DNA of 64,000 bases from NCBI GenBank assembly GCA_016703005.1, contig JADJCX010000033.1, positions 124,001 to 188,000 of the forward strand, read 5' to 3'. The position numbers and the translations under genes are program-made. The notes below the pieces were generated by a model. The model did not search any database, was not told the origin of the DNA, and saw only the letters and a program-made list of their open reading frames with translations. Below are positions 55,256-63,254 of the stretch, piece by piece (positions within the stretch are counted from its first letter, which is position 1; each line of letters starts with the position of its first letter). This DNA comes from Flavobacteriales bacterium (lineage in GTDB: Bacteria > Bacteroidota > Bacteroidia > Flavobacteriales_F > PHOS-HE28).

Positions 55256-55286
55256 CAAACGTATTAAACCAAATGGTTAAATACAA
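55256..55286 (-). promoter_or_regulatory. Promoter of the ArsR-SRPBCC run
   Basis: Minus strand TTG (55284-55286), 20 bp, TACGTTTG (55256-55263): the same arrangement as at 60673-60703 and 11271-11302. The -7 box lies about 15 bp before the arsR ATG, so the transcript leader is nearly absent. Confidence 0.75.
55262..55283. promoter_or_regulatory. ArsR operator (dyad AACCA/TGGTT)
   Basis: 22-bp inverted repeat with 18 of 22 positions symmetric; half-sites AACCA and TGGTT flanked by A/T. It fills the spacer between the two promoter elements, so bound ArsR would block transcription. Confidence 0.75.
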
Positions 55287-55363
55287 GAGGTCGCAGAAAT
55301 TTTCATTCGGGATAGGGGTGATCAGCGGTCCATCTGTCTTAGGGACACACTTCAAAACCAACT

Positions 55364-56035
55364 ATGATGGATCTCCGTTTTCCCGCTGCTCTCATCGCAG
55401 CATCATTGCTTTCGCTCAATGGTCTCCATGCTCAAGAGAAGGATGCTGAGCCCCGGACGCTATTCGGTTCAGAACATGAACGCAAGAATGGCGGTTGGGG
55501 CGGACCGTCCGTTGCACTTACCGAGATCATGGGCACCGAAGCCTTGCTTGTGGGATTACATGCCGGCTGGCTCATCGATCATCGCTTCACACTCGGACTT
55601 GCTGGTTACGGACTTGTTACGGATGTCCCGAACAAGGCGTACGACGCGTACCTCTTGGATAGCGGTCGCCGACTGAACAAGGGCAGCCAATTCCGGATGG
55701 GCTATGGCGGTCTGCTCTTGGAGCCGATCATCGCTTACCGGAGCCCGGTGCATGTGAGCCTGCCCATTATCATCGGGGCCGGGGGATGTGGCTACGAGAC
55801 CTTCGGACCGCTGCCCGACGATTTCGACCCGGAGGAGTATGACTACCGCAATGATGGCCAGGCGTTCTTCGTGGTCGAGCCAGGTGTTGCACTCGAGTTC
55901 AACCTCGTACGAATGGTCCGGTTAGGCCTCGGCGCATCGTACCGGTACACGACCGACGTTGATCTGCCCGGCACGCCTGCGGATATCCTTCACGGGCTGA
56001 ACACGGCGTTCACGATCAAGGTGGGGCGGTTCTGA
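55364..56035 (+). CDS. Secreted outer-membrane protein, unknown function
   Basis: 223 aa. Signal peptide (MDLRFPAALIAASLLSLNGLHAQ); alternating hydrophobic strands ALLVGLHAGWLIDHRFTLGLAGYGLV (split), FRMGYGGLLLEPIIAYRSPVHVSLP (split), FFVVEPGVALEFNLVRMVRLGLGASYRY (split) and a terminal TAFTIKVGRF strand ending in Phe, as in outer-membrane barrels. No family assigned. Divergent from arsR and unlikely to be part of that operon. Starts at ATG 55364 or 55367. Confidence 0.72.
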   Translation: MMDLRFPAALIAASLLSLNGLHAQEKDAEPRTLFGSEHERKNGGWGGPSVALTEIMGTEALLVGLHAGWLIDHRFTLGLAGYGLVTDVPNKAYDAYLLDSGRRLNKGSQFRMGYGGLLLEPIIAYRSPVHVSLPIIIGAGGCGYETFGPLPDDFDPEEYDYRNDGQAFFVVEPGVALEFNLVRMVRLGLGASYRYTTDVDLPGTPADILHGLNTAFTIKVGRF

Positions 56036-56078
56036 CATTCACCACGTAACTCTTGCAGCGCTGATCAACTTTGCCGAC

Positions 56079-57155
56079 ATGCGGCGCTTTTCTTCAGCGG
56101 TGGTCGGTGTGTGCTTTGCCGCCTTGGTCACGGCGCAGTCACCGGCGCTGATCGCGTACTACGCCGGTGATGGTAGCAACCTTGATGAGCACCGTATCGA
56201 ACAACTCACACACTTGATCTGGTGCTTCGGTCACGTGCGCAATGATTCGATGGAGATCGCTCCATCGCAGGAACCGATCATCGAACGGATGGTCGGGTTC
56301 AAGCTGCGCAACCCCGGGCTGAAAGTGTTGATCTCCCTTGGCGGGTGGGGAGGATGTCCGACCTGTAGTGAAGTGTTCGGCCGCGAAGAGGGCAGGAGAA
56401 AGTTCTCCGCGAGTGTGCTTCATCTGATGGATCGCTTGAACGTCGACGGCATTGATCTCGATTGGGAGTATCCCGCCGTGCAAGGTCCGCCGGGTCACCG
56501 GTTCGCGCCGGAGGACCAGCGGAACTTCACGTTGCTGGTGCAGGAGTTGCGTCGGGTGCTCGGGCCGGGGCGCGAGATCAGTTTCGCCGTTGGCGGAACC
56601 GATGACTGCATCCTGAAGGGCTTCGAGTGGGACAGCATTATGCCGTTGATCGATCGCATGCACATCATGAGCTACGACTTGGTGCATGGCTATAGCTCCC
56701 GTACAGGGCATCACACGCCGCTGTATTCATGTGGTCACCAGGCCTTGTCGGCTGATCATGCCGTACGCCTGCTCGATTCGTTGCAGGTGCCAAGACGGAA
56801 GGTCGTTATAGGTGCCGCGTTCTACGCCCGCCTCTGGAAGGACGTCCCGGCCGTTGACAATGGCCTTTTTCAGCCCGGAGCGTTCAGTCATACCATCCCA
56901 TGGGGCGCCTCGGACACCACGCTGACCAAGGCCAAAGGTTGGTCCATGTTCCGGGACAAGGAAGCATGGGCAGCCTACGCGTACAATGCCGAACTGAAGC
57001 AGTTCGCAACTTTCGATGATGCCGCAAGCATAGCAGCCAAAGCGAACGACGTCCGGCACGAGGGATTGGGTGGCATCATGTTCTGGCAATTGATCGATGA
57101 CAAGGCCCGGAACGGACTGCTTGAGGTGATGTACAAGGCGCTACGCGCACCTTGA
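56079..57155 (+). CDS. Glycosyl hydrolase family 18 (chitinase-like)
   Basis: 358 aa. Signal peptide MRRFSSAVVGVCFAALVTAQ; TIM-barrel with SLGGW (86-90) and the catalytic DGIDLDWE (residues 123-130, acid Glu130); later MSYDLVHGY, VIGAAFYARLW and GLGGIMFWQL. All GH18 core motifs are present, so it probably cleaves chitin or N-acetylglucosaminidic bonds outside the cytoplasm. No carbohydrate-binding or sorting domain is visible. Confidence 0.9.
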   Translation: MRRFSSAVVGVCFAALVTAQSPALIAYYAGDGSNLDEHRIEQLTHLIWCFGHVRNDSMEIAPSQEPIIERMVGFKLRNPGLKVLISLGGWGGCPTCSEVFGREEGRRKFSASVLHLMDRLNVDGIDLDWEYPAVQGPPGHRFAPEDQRNFTLLVQELRRVLGPGREISFAVGGTDDCILKGFEWDSIMPLIDRMHIMSYDLVHGYSSRTGHHTPLYSCGHQALSADHAVRLLDSLQVPRRKVVIGAAFYARLWKDVPAVDNGLFQPGAFSHTIPWGASDTTLTKAKGWSMFRDKEAWAAYAYNAELKQFATFDDAASIAAKANDVRHEGLGGIMFWQLIDDKARNGLLEVMYKALRAP

Positions 57156-57229
57156 CCGGCATCAACGGAAGTCGGGGTATGAGAACTGCCAGGGCTACTT
57201 TCGGCACCTCTCTCGGCTGGACACAAGAC

Positions 57230-57760
57230 ATGCGCATTTCCGTTTTCTGTGGAGCAGGGCTGGGTAATTCACCGGCTATTCAAGAAGCAGCACGCGCGAC
57301 GGGTCAGGCAATAGCCCAGCTTGGATGGGGCGTGGTTTACGGGGGCGGCCACGTGGGCCTCATGGGGTTGGTCGCGGATGCGGCTCTCGAAGCAGGAGGG
57401 AGGTGATCGGTGTGATCCTGGTTCATGGTCGAGAAGGAATTGGCGCATTCCCGGTTAACGCAATTGCTCGAGGTGGAGAGCATGCACCAACGGAAGATGC
57501 GGATGCACGAGCTGAGCGATGCCGTGATCGCGCTACCCGGGGGCTTCGGCACCCTGGATGAGCTTTTCGAACTGCTCACATGGCGGCAGATCGGTCTGCA
57601 TAACAAGCCCATCGCCCTGCTCAATGTCGATGGGTTCTTTGATCCGCTGATCGCACAAGCAGATCGTATGGACGCCTTGGGTTTCCTTCATGCCCAGCGG
57701 GGGCTTTTGATGTCTGAGCAGCACATCGGCCCATTGCTCGACCGCTTCGCTCGGTCGTAG
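57230..57760 (+). CDS. LOG-family (TIGR00730) nucleotide phosphoribohydrolase-like, frameshifted
   Basis: About 177 codons. MRISVFCGAGLGNSPAIQEAAR, GWGVVYGGGHVGLMGLVADAAL (split), breaks near 57400 and 57420, then MVEKELAHSRLTQLLEVESMHQRKMRMHELSDAVIALPGGFGTLDE (split). The GGxGTxxE (PGGFGTLDE) motif is the LOG signature, used for nucleoside-5'-monophosphate hydrolysis (cytokinin activation or purine-nucleotide turnover). C-terminus intact. Confidence 0.82.
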
Positions 57761-57908
57761 GCCGCCCCGTCGCCCGATCATCCCGTTTCCTCCGAATGGC
57801 GCGCAAAGTGCGTTAGCTGTGATGGACTTTCGCCGCCCCGTTTACCTAGGGGCATAGGAACCATTGGACGTCAGCGCCGTTCAAGGTCCGCTTTCCAAGC
57901 ATCCCGTC

Positions 57909-58631
57909 ATGAAGCAACTGCTCGTTTTTGCTGCCCTCCTGATCGTTCCAGCCATGCACGGCCAATCGTTGGAGTACGCTTGGCTCAACCAGCCCTGCGC
58001 AACAGTGTTGAACTGTGATAGTGGCTGCACCGCTTGCTTGATGCCGGAAGGCGCAGGCCTCGCCTTCACCGGTACGGCTGCCGTATGGCAAGGCATAGAT
58101 GCTTGTCCTCATCCGGTTTCGTCCGGCGATAATGCGGTGATCACATATGGTTGGCCTACCATTGCCGATATCGACCACTATGTTTCGATATCCGGTATCG
58201 CATTCAGTCCCATGCACATCGACAGTATCATCATACGCCACAACGCCAGTGCGGACGGCCCCCAGCGATTGACCGTCCGCTATGGCGCGAACACCACTAT
58301 GCCGACGACCGTCGTTTGCGATGTTCCAACACCGGAGTTGCTCAACGAAACCGTAGTGACCGACCTTGGTTGCGTAGCAGCGGAGGATGGTATGATCTAC
58401 GGCTTTTTCCAATTGCTCCTGCAGCCCTATGATGGAGGCCTTGGTGCGTGGGCGATCGATGACCTGCGGATCGTGGCCAGCCCTTGCGCAACAACTGGCA
58501 TTGGCGAACTCTCCGCGGCACAGCGTACTTCGGCTCCAACCATGTTGTTCGATGCCCTTGGCAGGCCGATCGGACAAGTCGCGGCCAGCGGTCTCTACCT
58601 CAATGGCAGCAGGGTAGTGGTACTCCGCTGA
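57909..58631 (+). CDS. Secreted protein, short sorting-like C-terminus, unknown function
   Basis: 240 aa. Signal peptide MKQLLVFAALLIVPAMHGQ; Cys-rich start (CATVLNCDSGCTACLMPEGAG), beta-sandwich-like body (DNAVITYGWPTIADIDHYVSISGIAF split), FFQLLLQPYDGGLGAWAIDDLRIV (jelly-roll end), and a short tail DALGRPIGQVAASGLYLNGSRVVV like an abbreviated T9SS domain. ATG 57909. Confidence 0.68.
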   Translation: MKQLLVFAALLIVPAMHGQSLEYAWLNQPCATVLNCDSGCTACLMPEGAGLAFTGTAAVWQGIDACPHPVSSGDNAVITYGWPTIADIDHYVSISGIAFSPMHIDSIIIRHNASADGPQRLTVRYGANTTMPTTVVCDVPTPELLNETVVTDLGCVAAEDGMIYGFFQLLLQPYDGGLGAWAIDDLRIVASPCATTGIGELSAAQRTSAPTMLFDALGRPIGQVAASGLYLNGSRVVVLR

Positions 58632-58681
58632 GCCCAACCACCAAGTGGCGCCGCGATCGACGGCATGCATTGCTTTGCACG

Positions 58682-59556
58682 ATGCACCACGCTGGAACTT
58701 TCTTCTTGTTTTCCCTTGCGCTCGCGATCACCCCTGTGAATGCGGGTCATGGAACACCATTCGATCTATCCCACCCAACACGTCGTTACCCCTTGCCCGC
58801 AGAGTTGCTGGAGATCTCCGGCATCACCGATGTGGATGCGAACACCATCGCCTGCCTGCACGATGAAGCGGCCACGCTCTACTTCATCGATCTCATTTCA
58901 GGAAGCATTGTCGATCGGTTGACCTTCGGTGTTCCCGGCGACTATGAAGGCCTTACCCGCGTCGGCGAACTCTACTTCGCTTTACGAAGCGATGGATTGA
59001 TCAATCGACTTCGGTTACGCGATGGCGCGATCGAACTGTTGGATACGTTCCGCCTGGCGATACCGAACCAGAACATCGAAGGTCTCGGATACGATGAGGC
59101 CCTGGACCGGGTACTCGTTTCACCGAAGGACTTTGCCAAGGGTGACAAAGCAACCCGGGATGAGCGTGTGATCCATGCTTTCGATCCGGTCACAGGGAAG
59201 ATGGCGACTGAGCCCGCTCTGCGGTTCTCAGTATCAGGATCATCGCGCAAGCCCAAGCCATCGGTGTTAAGTTGCCCATGCGGAAAACGGACAATGGCCG
59301 TGAGTTGCCGGCGTTGAAATTGCGGCTCAGTTCCGTTGCCGTGGATCCTGAGACGGACCATTACTACTTGCTCTCGGCGGTAGATCATGTGTTGCTGGTG
59401 CTGGACCGCAATGCACGTCTGGTCTCGCTGCATCTGTTGGATCCGCTGGCATTCCCGAAACCGGAGGGCATCACTTTCCTGCCGGGCGGCGATATGCTGA
59501 TCAGCAACGAGGGCAAGGGTGGTCAACCGGATCTGTTGCGCTTCAATGGCCAATGA
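58682..59556 (+). CDS. SdiA-regulated/phytase-like beta-propeller secreted protein, one frameshift
   Basis: About 291 codons. Hydrophobic start FFLFSLALAITPVNAG; repeats LPAELLEISGITDVDANTIACLHDEAATLYFIDL (split), GVPGDYEGLTRVGELYFALRSDG, PNQNIEGLGYDEALDRVLVSPKD, break near 59236, then LRLSSVAVDPETDHYYLLSAVDHVLLVLDRN (split) and PEGITFLPGGDMLISNEGKGGQPDLLRF (split). This is the SdiA-regulated propeller pattern. Its stop is just upstream of 59570. Confidence 0.7.
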
Positions 59557-59569
59557 ACACCTTTCCGGT

Positions 59570-60598
59570 ATGGAATTGAACACCATCGGCCTCCGCAAAC
59601 CGATCTACCCGATCAATGATCGGTTGGCCGGCTACCTGAAGGCCATCGATCGTTCCGATAAGTTGCCTGTTGTGTACTCGGATCTGTTGCGCCATGAGGG
59701 GCTCTTGGCACAGAAGGATGCTCAAGGACGAGAGACGCTCTGGACAACGGTTCTGCTGAGACCTGCGGAGATGGACGACCTCCATCAGCGGTTGGTGCAA
59801 CTCTACCAGATGCTTGTGGCCGATGGCCGGCATGTGGACCACCTGCGCGTGGCAAGCATCGATTTCTGCGCATACGGCAACAGCCAGCCTTTCCGTATTA
59901 AGATCCTCAACCAGATCAACGACAACCACGATTACTACTATATCAAAAAGGCCGACGCCAGCCGCGTGTACGGACTTGAGCTGGAGCACCTTCTCAGCCC
60001 GAACCGCATCAACTATGCGGTGGATGGCAGCACACTGGTGGAAGAACACATCATCGGTGTACCCGGGGATGACTTCATCAAAGACCCCTTCCACTATGGA
60101 GGCAACATCAACGCGGTGCGCCTGAGCAAGGAGTTCGTCAAGTTCAACGAGCGCTGTTTCGCTCGGCTGCTGGGGGACATGCGCGCCTACAACTTCGTGG
60201 TGGACGTGATCCAGGACTTCGACAAGGTGCAGTACCGCTTGCGGAGCATCGATTTCGACCAGCAGTGCTACGAAGGACGGCACCGCATCTACCTGCCCCA
60301 GTTCTACAAGGAGAACCTGCCCTACGTACAATTCGCCCAAGAGCATATCGGCAGCGAGAGCACTGAACAGTACGGCATTGAGGAACGCGCACTGTTGCGC
60401 AAGCGTTACCGCTTGTCGCAGGCCCAGCTCGAAGAATTGTTCAATGTGATGCACACCGATACCATCAGTACGCCCGAACATGTGGGCATGCTCGCGCAAG
60501 AGCTCAGCCAACTGCATGGCGATGCGCGCATGGCCATGTGCGACAATATGGGAGCGATCTTGGAATTGCACCTGAAGCTGCGGTTGGGGTTGGAGTGA
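59570..60598 (+). CDS. Conserved-looking hypothetical protein
   Basis: 342 aa soluble protein with no signal peptide. Segments: IYPINDRLAGYLKAIDRSDKLPVVYSDLLRHEG (split), VASIDFCAYGNSQPFRIKILN, YIKKADASRVYGLELEHLLSPNRINY (split), SKEFVKFNERCFARLLGDMRAYNFVVDVIQDFDKVQYRLRSIDFDQQC (split), then a helical C-terminus. The mixture of His/Asp/Arg-rich segments suggests an enzyme or nucleic-acid-related fold, but I do not recognise the family. ATG 59570 preferred; ATG 59546 would overlap the previous stop. 133 bp gap to the next gene. Confidence 0.6.
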   Translation: MELNTIGLRKPIYPINDRLAGYLKAIDRSDKLPVVYSDLLRHEGLLAQKDAQGRETLWTTVLLRPAEMDDLHQRLVQLYQMLVADGRHVDHLRVASIDFCAYGNSQPFRIKILNQINDNHDYYYIKKADASRVYGLELEHLLSPNRINYAVDGSTLVEEHIIGVPGDDFIKDPFHYGGNINAVRLSKEFVKFNERCFARLLGDMRAYNFVVDVIQDFDKVQYRLRSIDFDQQCYEGRHRIYLPQFYKENLPYVQFAQEHIGSESTEQYGIEERALLRKRYRLSQAQLEELFNVMHTDTISTPEHVGMLAQELSQLHGDARMAMCDNMGAILELHLKLRLGLE

Positions 60599-60672
60599 AA
60601 CAGCCCAGCATTCTTCCGGCCCTGTTCACAACGACCTGTTGATGGAAAATGGTCGATCGGGCTTGAATGCTC

Positions 60673-60703
60673 TTGATCGATCCATCATGGGATCCTACGT
60701 TTG
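60673..60703 (+). promoter_or_regulatory. Bacteroidota-type promoter for 60731
   Basis: TTG (60673-60675), 20 bp, TACGTTTG (60696-60703), the same -33/-7 pattern and -7 sequence as upstream of arsR. The predicted start is 28 bp downstream of the -7 box. Confidence 0.7.
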
Positions 60704-60730
60704 CCGTCCACCTGAAAAAAACTACTGACC

Positions 60731-61251
60731 ATGCGACGACTTACCGCGTTCGGCATGATCATCGAGCACTGCTGGCGGCGCCTTCGGCCCATGCAAGTTG
60801 CCTGAAGATCGAAGGGCTTGTGATGGATCACGCAACAGGTGATCCGGTCGACGGAGCACTGGCGCGCCTCTACAAGAACGGTGTAAAGGTGGACGCGGAG
60901 ATGACCACCGGTCGCGGCCGTTTCATCTTCCAACTCGACAACAACGCGCAGTACATCATTCGTGTGGGCATGGAAGGTCGTGTTACCAAATGCTTCCAGG
61001 TGCTTACGTACGGTCCGGAATGGGAAGGGGCCAACATGGTGTGTGAACTCGAAGTGGAAGTTTCGCTGGTGGAGCGCATTCCCGGCATGGACCTCAGTTT
61101 CTTCGATATGCCCTTGGGTCTGGCGAAGTTCGAACCGCTCACCGGCAGCATCGTATGGAACAGGGCCTATGAGCAAGGCATCGTGCCGAAGTGGACGAGC
61201 GTGATGCTGGAGTACGCGGCTCGCCGGGATGAACTCGCGCTGAAGCCCTGA
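60731..61251 (+). CDS. Secreted carboxypeptidase-regulatory-like protein, one frameshift
   Basis: About 173 codons. ATG 60731 gives MRRLTAFGMII; a shift near 60762 leads to ALLAAPSAHASCLKIEGLVMDHATGDPVDGALARL (split), a CarboxypepD_reg-like beta module with EMTTGRGRFIFQLDNNAQYIIRVG (split), then VSLVERIPGMDLSFFDMPLGLAKFEPLTG (split). Cytoskeletal/surface attachment roles are common for such modules; exact role unknown. Promoter at 60673-60703. Confidence 0.68.
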
Positions 61252-61270
61252 CAAGTCCGATCGAAAGAGG

Positions 61271-61299
61271 AAGCCCCGCCGGTATCACCAGCGGGGCTT
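61271..61299. terminator. Bidirectional terminator
   Basis: Stem AAGCCCCGC / GCGGGGCTT with an 11-base loop followed by T run on the plus strand. Between two convergent genes (ends 61251 and 61322). Confidence 0.8.
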
Positions 61300-61321
61300 T
61301 GTTCATCATGGGAAATGGTGC

Positions 61322-62137
61322 TTACCTGAAAAAACGCACCGCGTGCGGGCGCCCGTTCAGCCATAACCGTCCGATGTACACGCCTTGCTCCGCCAAGGCG
61401 GGCATTACGATCACTTGCTCGCCTTGCGTGTTGCCCATTGCCGTGTTCGACAGCAAGAGCCGACCACGGGCATCAAGCACCTCTAGCCGAACATCGCCCG
61501 CTTCCAGCAGGCTGAAATGGAACGTGGTGTTCAACTCGGTGGCTGATGCGCTGAGCCCGGTAACCACGTCGATCTCAGGTATGCCAACCGCATCCACGAT
61601 ATCCGCTGTGTAGTCCTCCAGTTCGCCGTGGTAGCCGAAGGGGTCCGCGGGAAGGTCGCAAGGTGATGGAAGGGTATGTCCGCCATGGCTGCACATCTTG
61701 GCGGTAACGCGCATCCGTGTCGGACCGGTCATGGCTGTATTGGGAATGGTGATCTGTCCGGTGTACACCGGCCCGGCGAGGTGATCGACGGACAGCAATG
61801 TTTCCCCAACGTCGTCCAATTGTCCATCATGGTTCATGTCGATCCATATGCGCAGGTTCATGTGCGGGCTGATGATGTTGTCGATCGTAAAGCCGATCGT
61901 CACCGCATAGGTGGCACCCTTTTCAAGTTCGGTGGTAAGCCCCGTGTTCACGTAGCTGTTGTTCGGATAGTTCTCGATGTCGGTACTTGTTCGGTCGATG
62001 GTGTTGCACGCGAAATGCGTGATACCCGGCATACTGGCCGCGTAAGGAATGGCGGTGGTGGGCACACACCATTGGGCGTTGATAGCCGCAGCGGTGAACA
62101 CCCAGGCAACGGAGAGGAAAGTTCTTGTCATGGCCAT
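61322..62137 (-). CDS. Secreted GEVED-domain protein with sorting-type C-terminus
   Basis: 271 aa. Signal peptide MAMTRTFLSVAWVFTAAAINAQ, then GEVED-like region: SYVNTGLTTELEKGATYAVTIGF (split), LRIWIDMNHDGQLDDVGETLL (split), ITIPNTAMTGPTRMRV and GYHGELEDYTADIV. C-terminal domain FHFSLLEAGDVRLEVLDARGRLLLSN to PHAVRFF. Alternative starts ATG 62131. Related to 45487-46266. Confidence 0.8.
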   Translation of the reverse strand: MAMTRTFLSVAWVFTAAAINAQWCVPTTAIPYAASMPGITHFACNTIDRTSTDIENYPNNSYVNTGLTTELEKGATYAVTIGFTIDNIISPHMNLRIWIDMNHDGQLDDVGETLLSVDHLAGPVYTGQITIPNTAMTGPTRMRVTAKMCSHGGHTLPSPCDLPADPFGYHGELEDYTADIVDAVGIPEIDVVTGLSASATELNTTFHFSLLEAGDVRLEVLDARGRLLLSNTAMGNTQGEQVIVMPALAEQGVYIGRLWLNGRPHAVRFFR

Positions 62138-62271
62138 TGGTTTTGGTTCGGCCAATTGACCATGTGGAGTGGTATTCAGTTGCACCCACTGTGACCGACA
62201 GGGTCACTTGTCAGGCAACGGTCGATAGTGCCAACCATCGGCGTGACGAACTACTTGATGGACCGTTGGGC

Positions 62272-63174
62272 CTACTTCGCCCTCGGGTGGAACTGCATGA
62301 TGTTGCTCCGCAGGTAGTCCCGGTCCAAGTGCGTGTAGATCTCGGTGGTGGTGATACTGGCGTGGCCCAACATCTCCTGCACTGCACGCAGATCGGCGCC
62401 ACCTTCCACCAAATGTGTTGCGAACGAATGCCGGAAGGTGTGCGGGCTGATGGTCTTGCGTATGCCCGCTTTCACGGCCAGTTTCTTCACGAAGTTGAAC
62501 ACCGATATGCGCGAAAGCCCACTTCCTCGGGTGTTCAAGAAAAGGAAGTCCTCGGCGGCTTTTTGCACGGGCAGGTGCACGCGCTCTTCGTTGCGGTACA
62601 CATCGATCTGCTTCATGGCTTCCGGACTGATCGGCACCAGTCGTTCTTTGTCGCCTTTGCCGATCACCCGAACGAAACCTTCATTGAAATGAAGGCGGCT
62701 CATGCGCAACGTGCACAGTTCACTCACACGCAGCCCGCAGCCGTACAGGGTTTCCAACATGGCCCTGTCGCGATGGGCCATCGGGCGGCTCATATCGATG
62801 GCCGCCACCATGGCATCGATCTCCTGTAGGGTGAGGAAAGTCGGAAGCTTGCGGCCCAAGCGCGGCATGTCCACCAGTTCCGTCGGGTCTGTTTTCAGGA
62901 TCCGTTCCACGCGCAAGCACTTGTAGAAGCATCGTACCGCGCTCAACAACCGCGCTTGGCTGCGCGCGCCCAATCCTCCTTTCGCGACCGTGGTGATGAA
63001 GGCTTGGATGTCTTCCAAGGAGAGGTGCACAACATCGAGTGAAGGTGAGTGTGCTTCGCAGAACCGCAGTAGTTTGCCCAAGTCCCGCACGTAGGCTTCC
63101 ACTGAGCGATCGCTCAATGAACGCTCGAGTTTCAGATAGGTGCGGAACAGATCCGTGGCTTCAGCGCTTCCCAC
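62272..63174 (-). CDS. xerD: Site-specific tyrosine recombinase (XerD-type)
   Basis: 300 aa. N-terminal SAM-like domain, then the catalytic domain with R149 (GLRVSEL), K173 (GKGDKER), H245/R248 (HTFRHS), H271 (LGHAS) and Y280 (TEIYTH). Length and all residues are those of the chromosome-dimer-resolving XerD. No att-like direct repeat was seen next to it, and the gene has no phage/integron context, so a housekeeping role is favoured. Confidence 0.9.
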   Translation of the reverse strand: MGSAEATDLFRTYLKLERSLSDRSVEAYVRDLGKLLRFCEAHSPSLDVVHLSLEDIQAFITTVAKGGLGARSQARLLSAVRCFYKCLRVERILKTDPTELVDMPRLGRKLPTFLTLQEIDAMVAAIDMSRPMAHRDRAMLETLYGCGLRVSELCTLRMSRLHFNEGFVRVIGKGDKERLVPISPEAMKQIDVYRNEERVHLPVQKAAEDFLFLNTRGSGLSRISVFNFVKKLAVKAGIRKTISPHTFRHSFATHLVEGGADLRAVQEMLGHASITTTEIYTHLDRDYLRSNIMQFHPRAK

Positions 63175-63254
63175 GCTACAAAGCGCGGTGTTATTGAGTG
63201 AAGTAGGTGAAGGATGTGAGGTGGGTATTGCACGATCACATGTGCATCAGCCGC

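Noticed and set aside
62272..63174. XerD gene as part of a mobile integrative element
   Set aside because: No att sites, no other mobile genes, and full chromosomal XerD features.
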